A DNA stretch of 64,000 nt from Collybia mongolica (lineage: Eukaryota; Basidiomycota; Agaricomycetes; Agaricales; Clitocybaceae), in the NCBI GenBank assembly GCA_013420905.1, contig JAAXNY010000001.1, forward strand, positions 7,254,001-7,318,000. Direction: 5' to 3'. The position numbers were made by a program, and so were the translations under genes. Position 1 is the first letter of the stretch, and each line of letters starts with the position of its first letter. Under the pieces are notes generated by a model. It did not search any database. It saw only the letters and a list, made by a program, of their open reading frames with translations, and had not been told where the DNA came from. Positions 63,380-64,000 of this stretch are shown one piece after another.

Positions 63380-64000
63380 TTATCCCGATGACGCGTTGGA
63401 GAGTGACGATCGTTCGAGCTCTTCTCCTCCAGCAGAGTGGTTCATCACCTCCATAACAAGCTCGTGAAATAAGTGACTTTGGCGATAGGTTAGGTGGCTC
63501 AGACGACAGCGAACATGCTCAATCTCTACAAGGTCAGGCAGGCCCATTGTCGTGATCACCAGGGTGTGAGGCATTCATCATTGAGAGCCGTTAATGGTTA
63601 CTGGTCTAAGCTTATCAAATACCCCAAATCGGAGTTCCATACCGTTGATGAGCTGTACGGTAGCCGAGTACTGGACCTCACAGGTACACAGGGATTCAAA
63701 TCCCTCAAGTTGTTTAGTTCCAAGTTCTTGATGAGCTCGCGGGGGCTTTTCCCCAACTGCCATAGCCTCGTTCCGCATTTCCAACATATATAGCCAGGGG
63801 TCAAGTCAACACAAAGCGACAAGAGATCCAGCTTGACAAGTCAGATGGCGAGGAACAGTCATACGAGGAGCAGTATCATAAATACAGCCTAAAATTACAT
63901 TGCAATTGTGCGCGGAGCTAGGCCGGGCATTCAAAGCCGTGTCCTCTACGACAAGGCCTCGACAGTGCTCTGCATGGCGATCCAAGTGGGCAAACCAAAG
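63380..64000 (-). CDS. Unrecognised partial gene at the right edge
   Basis: On the minus strand several pieces look protein-like. The rightmost, SLWFAHLDRHAEHCRGLVVE then PSSAHNCNVILGCIYDTAPR, runs off the window. Next is EAMAVGEKPPRAHQELGTKQ then LEGFESLCTCEVQYSATVQL and NGMELRFGVFD. The last exon has GLPDLVEIEHVRCRLSHLTY and LFHELVMEVMNHSAGGEELE, ending SNASSG near 63380. Introns probably join them (about 63570-63610 and 63800-63850). I do not recognise the family. Because the 5' part is missing, it could also be a fragment of a repeated element. Confidence 0.4.

Overview
The window is nuclear DNA of a filamentous basidiomycete, most likely a mushroom-forming agaricomycete. Genes are compact and split by many short introns (mostly about 45-70 bases, GT..AG). 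The core genes have typical fungal orthologues. Several families that I know mainly from Agaricomycetes also occur: a DUF6534-type 7TM protein, an orphan 7TM receptor-like protein, a multicopy protein with a PHD-like finger, and an Ncp1-like coiled-coil protein. There are no operons, ribosome binding sites, CRISPR arrays or prophage. I found about 30 genes and one tRNA; exon joins were worked out by eye.

Layout. 0-5 kb: decayed PHD-finger repeat gene at the left edge, then a Golgi YIPF6/Yip4-type protein (-) divergent from the proteasome ATPase RPT2 (+). 5-9 kb: DUF6534 membrane protein and an unrecognised protein, both (-), then an empty kilobase. 9-15.3 kb, GC-richer: F-box protein (-) divergent from the transcription factor IWS1/SPN1 (+), an intron-containing tRNA-Cys(GCA), and a long disordered protein. 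15.3-17.5 kb: gene-free, with a long pyrimidine-rich tract. 17.5-27.3 kb: small complex-I-like mitochondrial protein (-) divergent from a TPR protein (+), a Ca3427-type periplasmic-binding-fold protein (-) divergent from a full-length telomerase reverse transcriptase (+), a MITE-like inverted-repeat element, and a glutathione peroxidase. 27.3-35 kb: membrane carrier-like locus that may be decaying, Ncp1-like protein, membrane-anchored Shewanella-like phosphatase, orphan 7TM protein. 35-45 kb: small mitochondrial protein, PP2A catalytic subunit divergent from chaperonin CCT5, AGC-like kinase, SEC14/CRAL-TRIO protein. 45-57 kb: proline iminopeptidase, SUN-domain protein, secreted alkaline phosphatase, splicing factor BUD13. 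57-64 kb: MFS transporter, a large BAR-like/disordered protein, and an unrecognised partial gene at the right edge.

The content is mainly housekeeping (proteasome, transcription elongation, telomere maintenance, chaperonin, splicing, phosphatases) with accessory membrane proteins between. Many housekeeping genes sit head-to-head across 170-285 bases, so shared promoters are likely. I see no convincing new multi-gene system. The most unusual signals are a near-identical 24-base core in introns of two neighbouring genes (TPR and TERT), the MITE-like element, start codons isolated in their own exon in RPT2 and IWS1, and an intron placed exactly before the PP2A stop codon.
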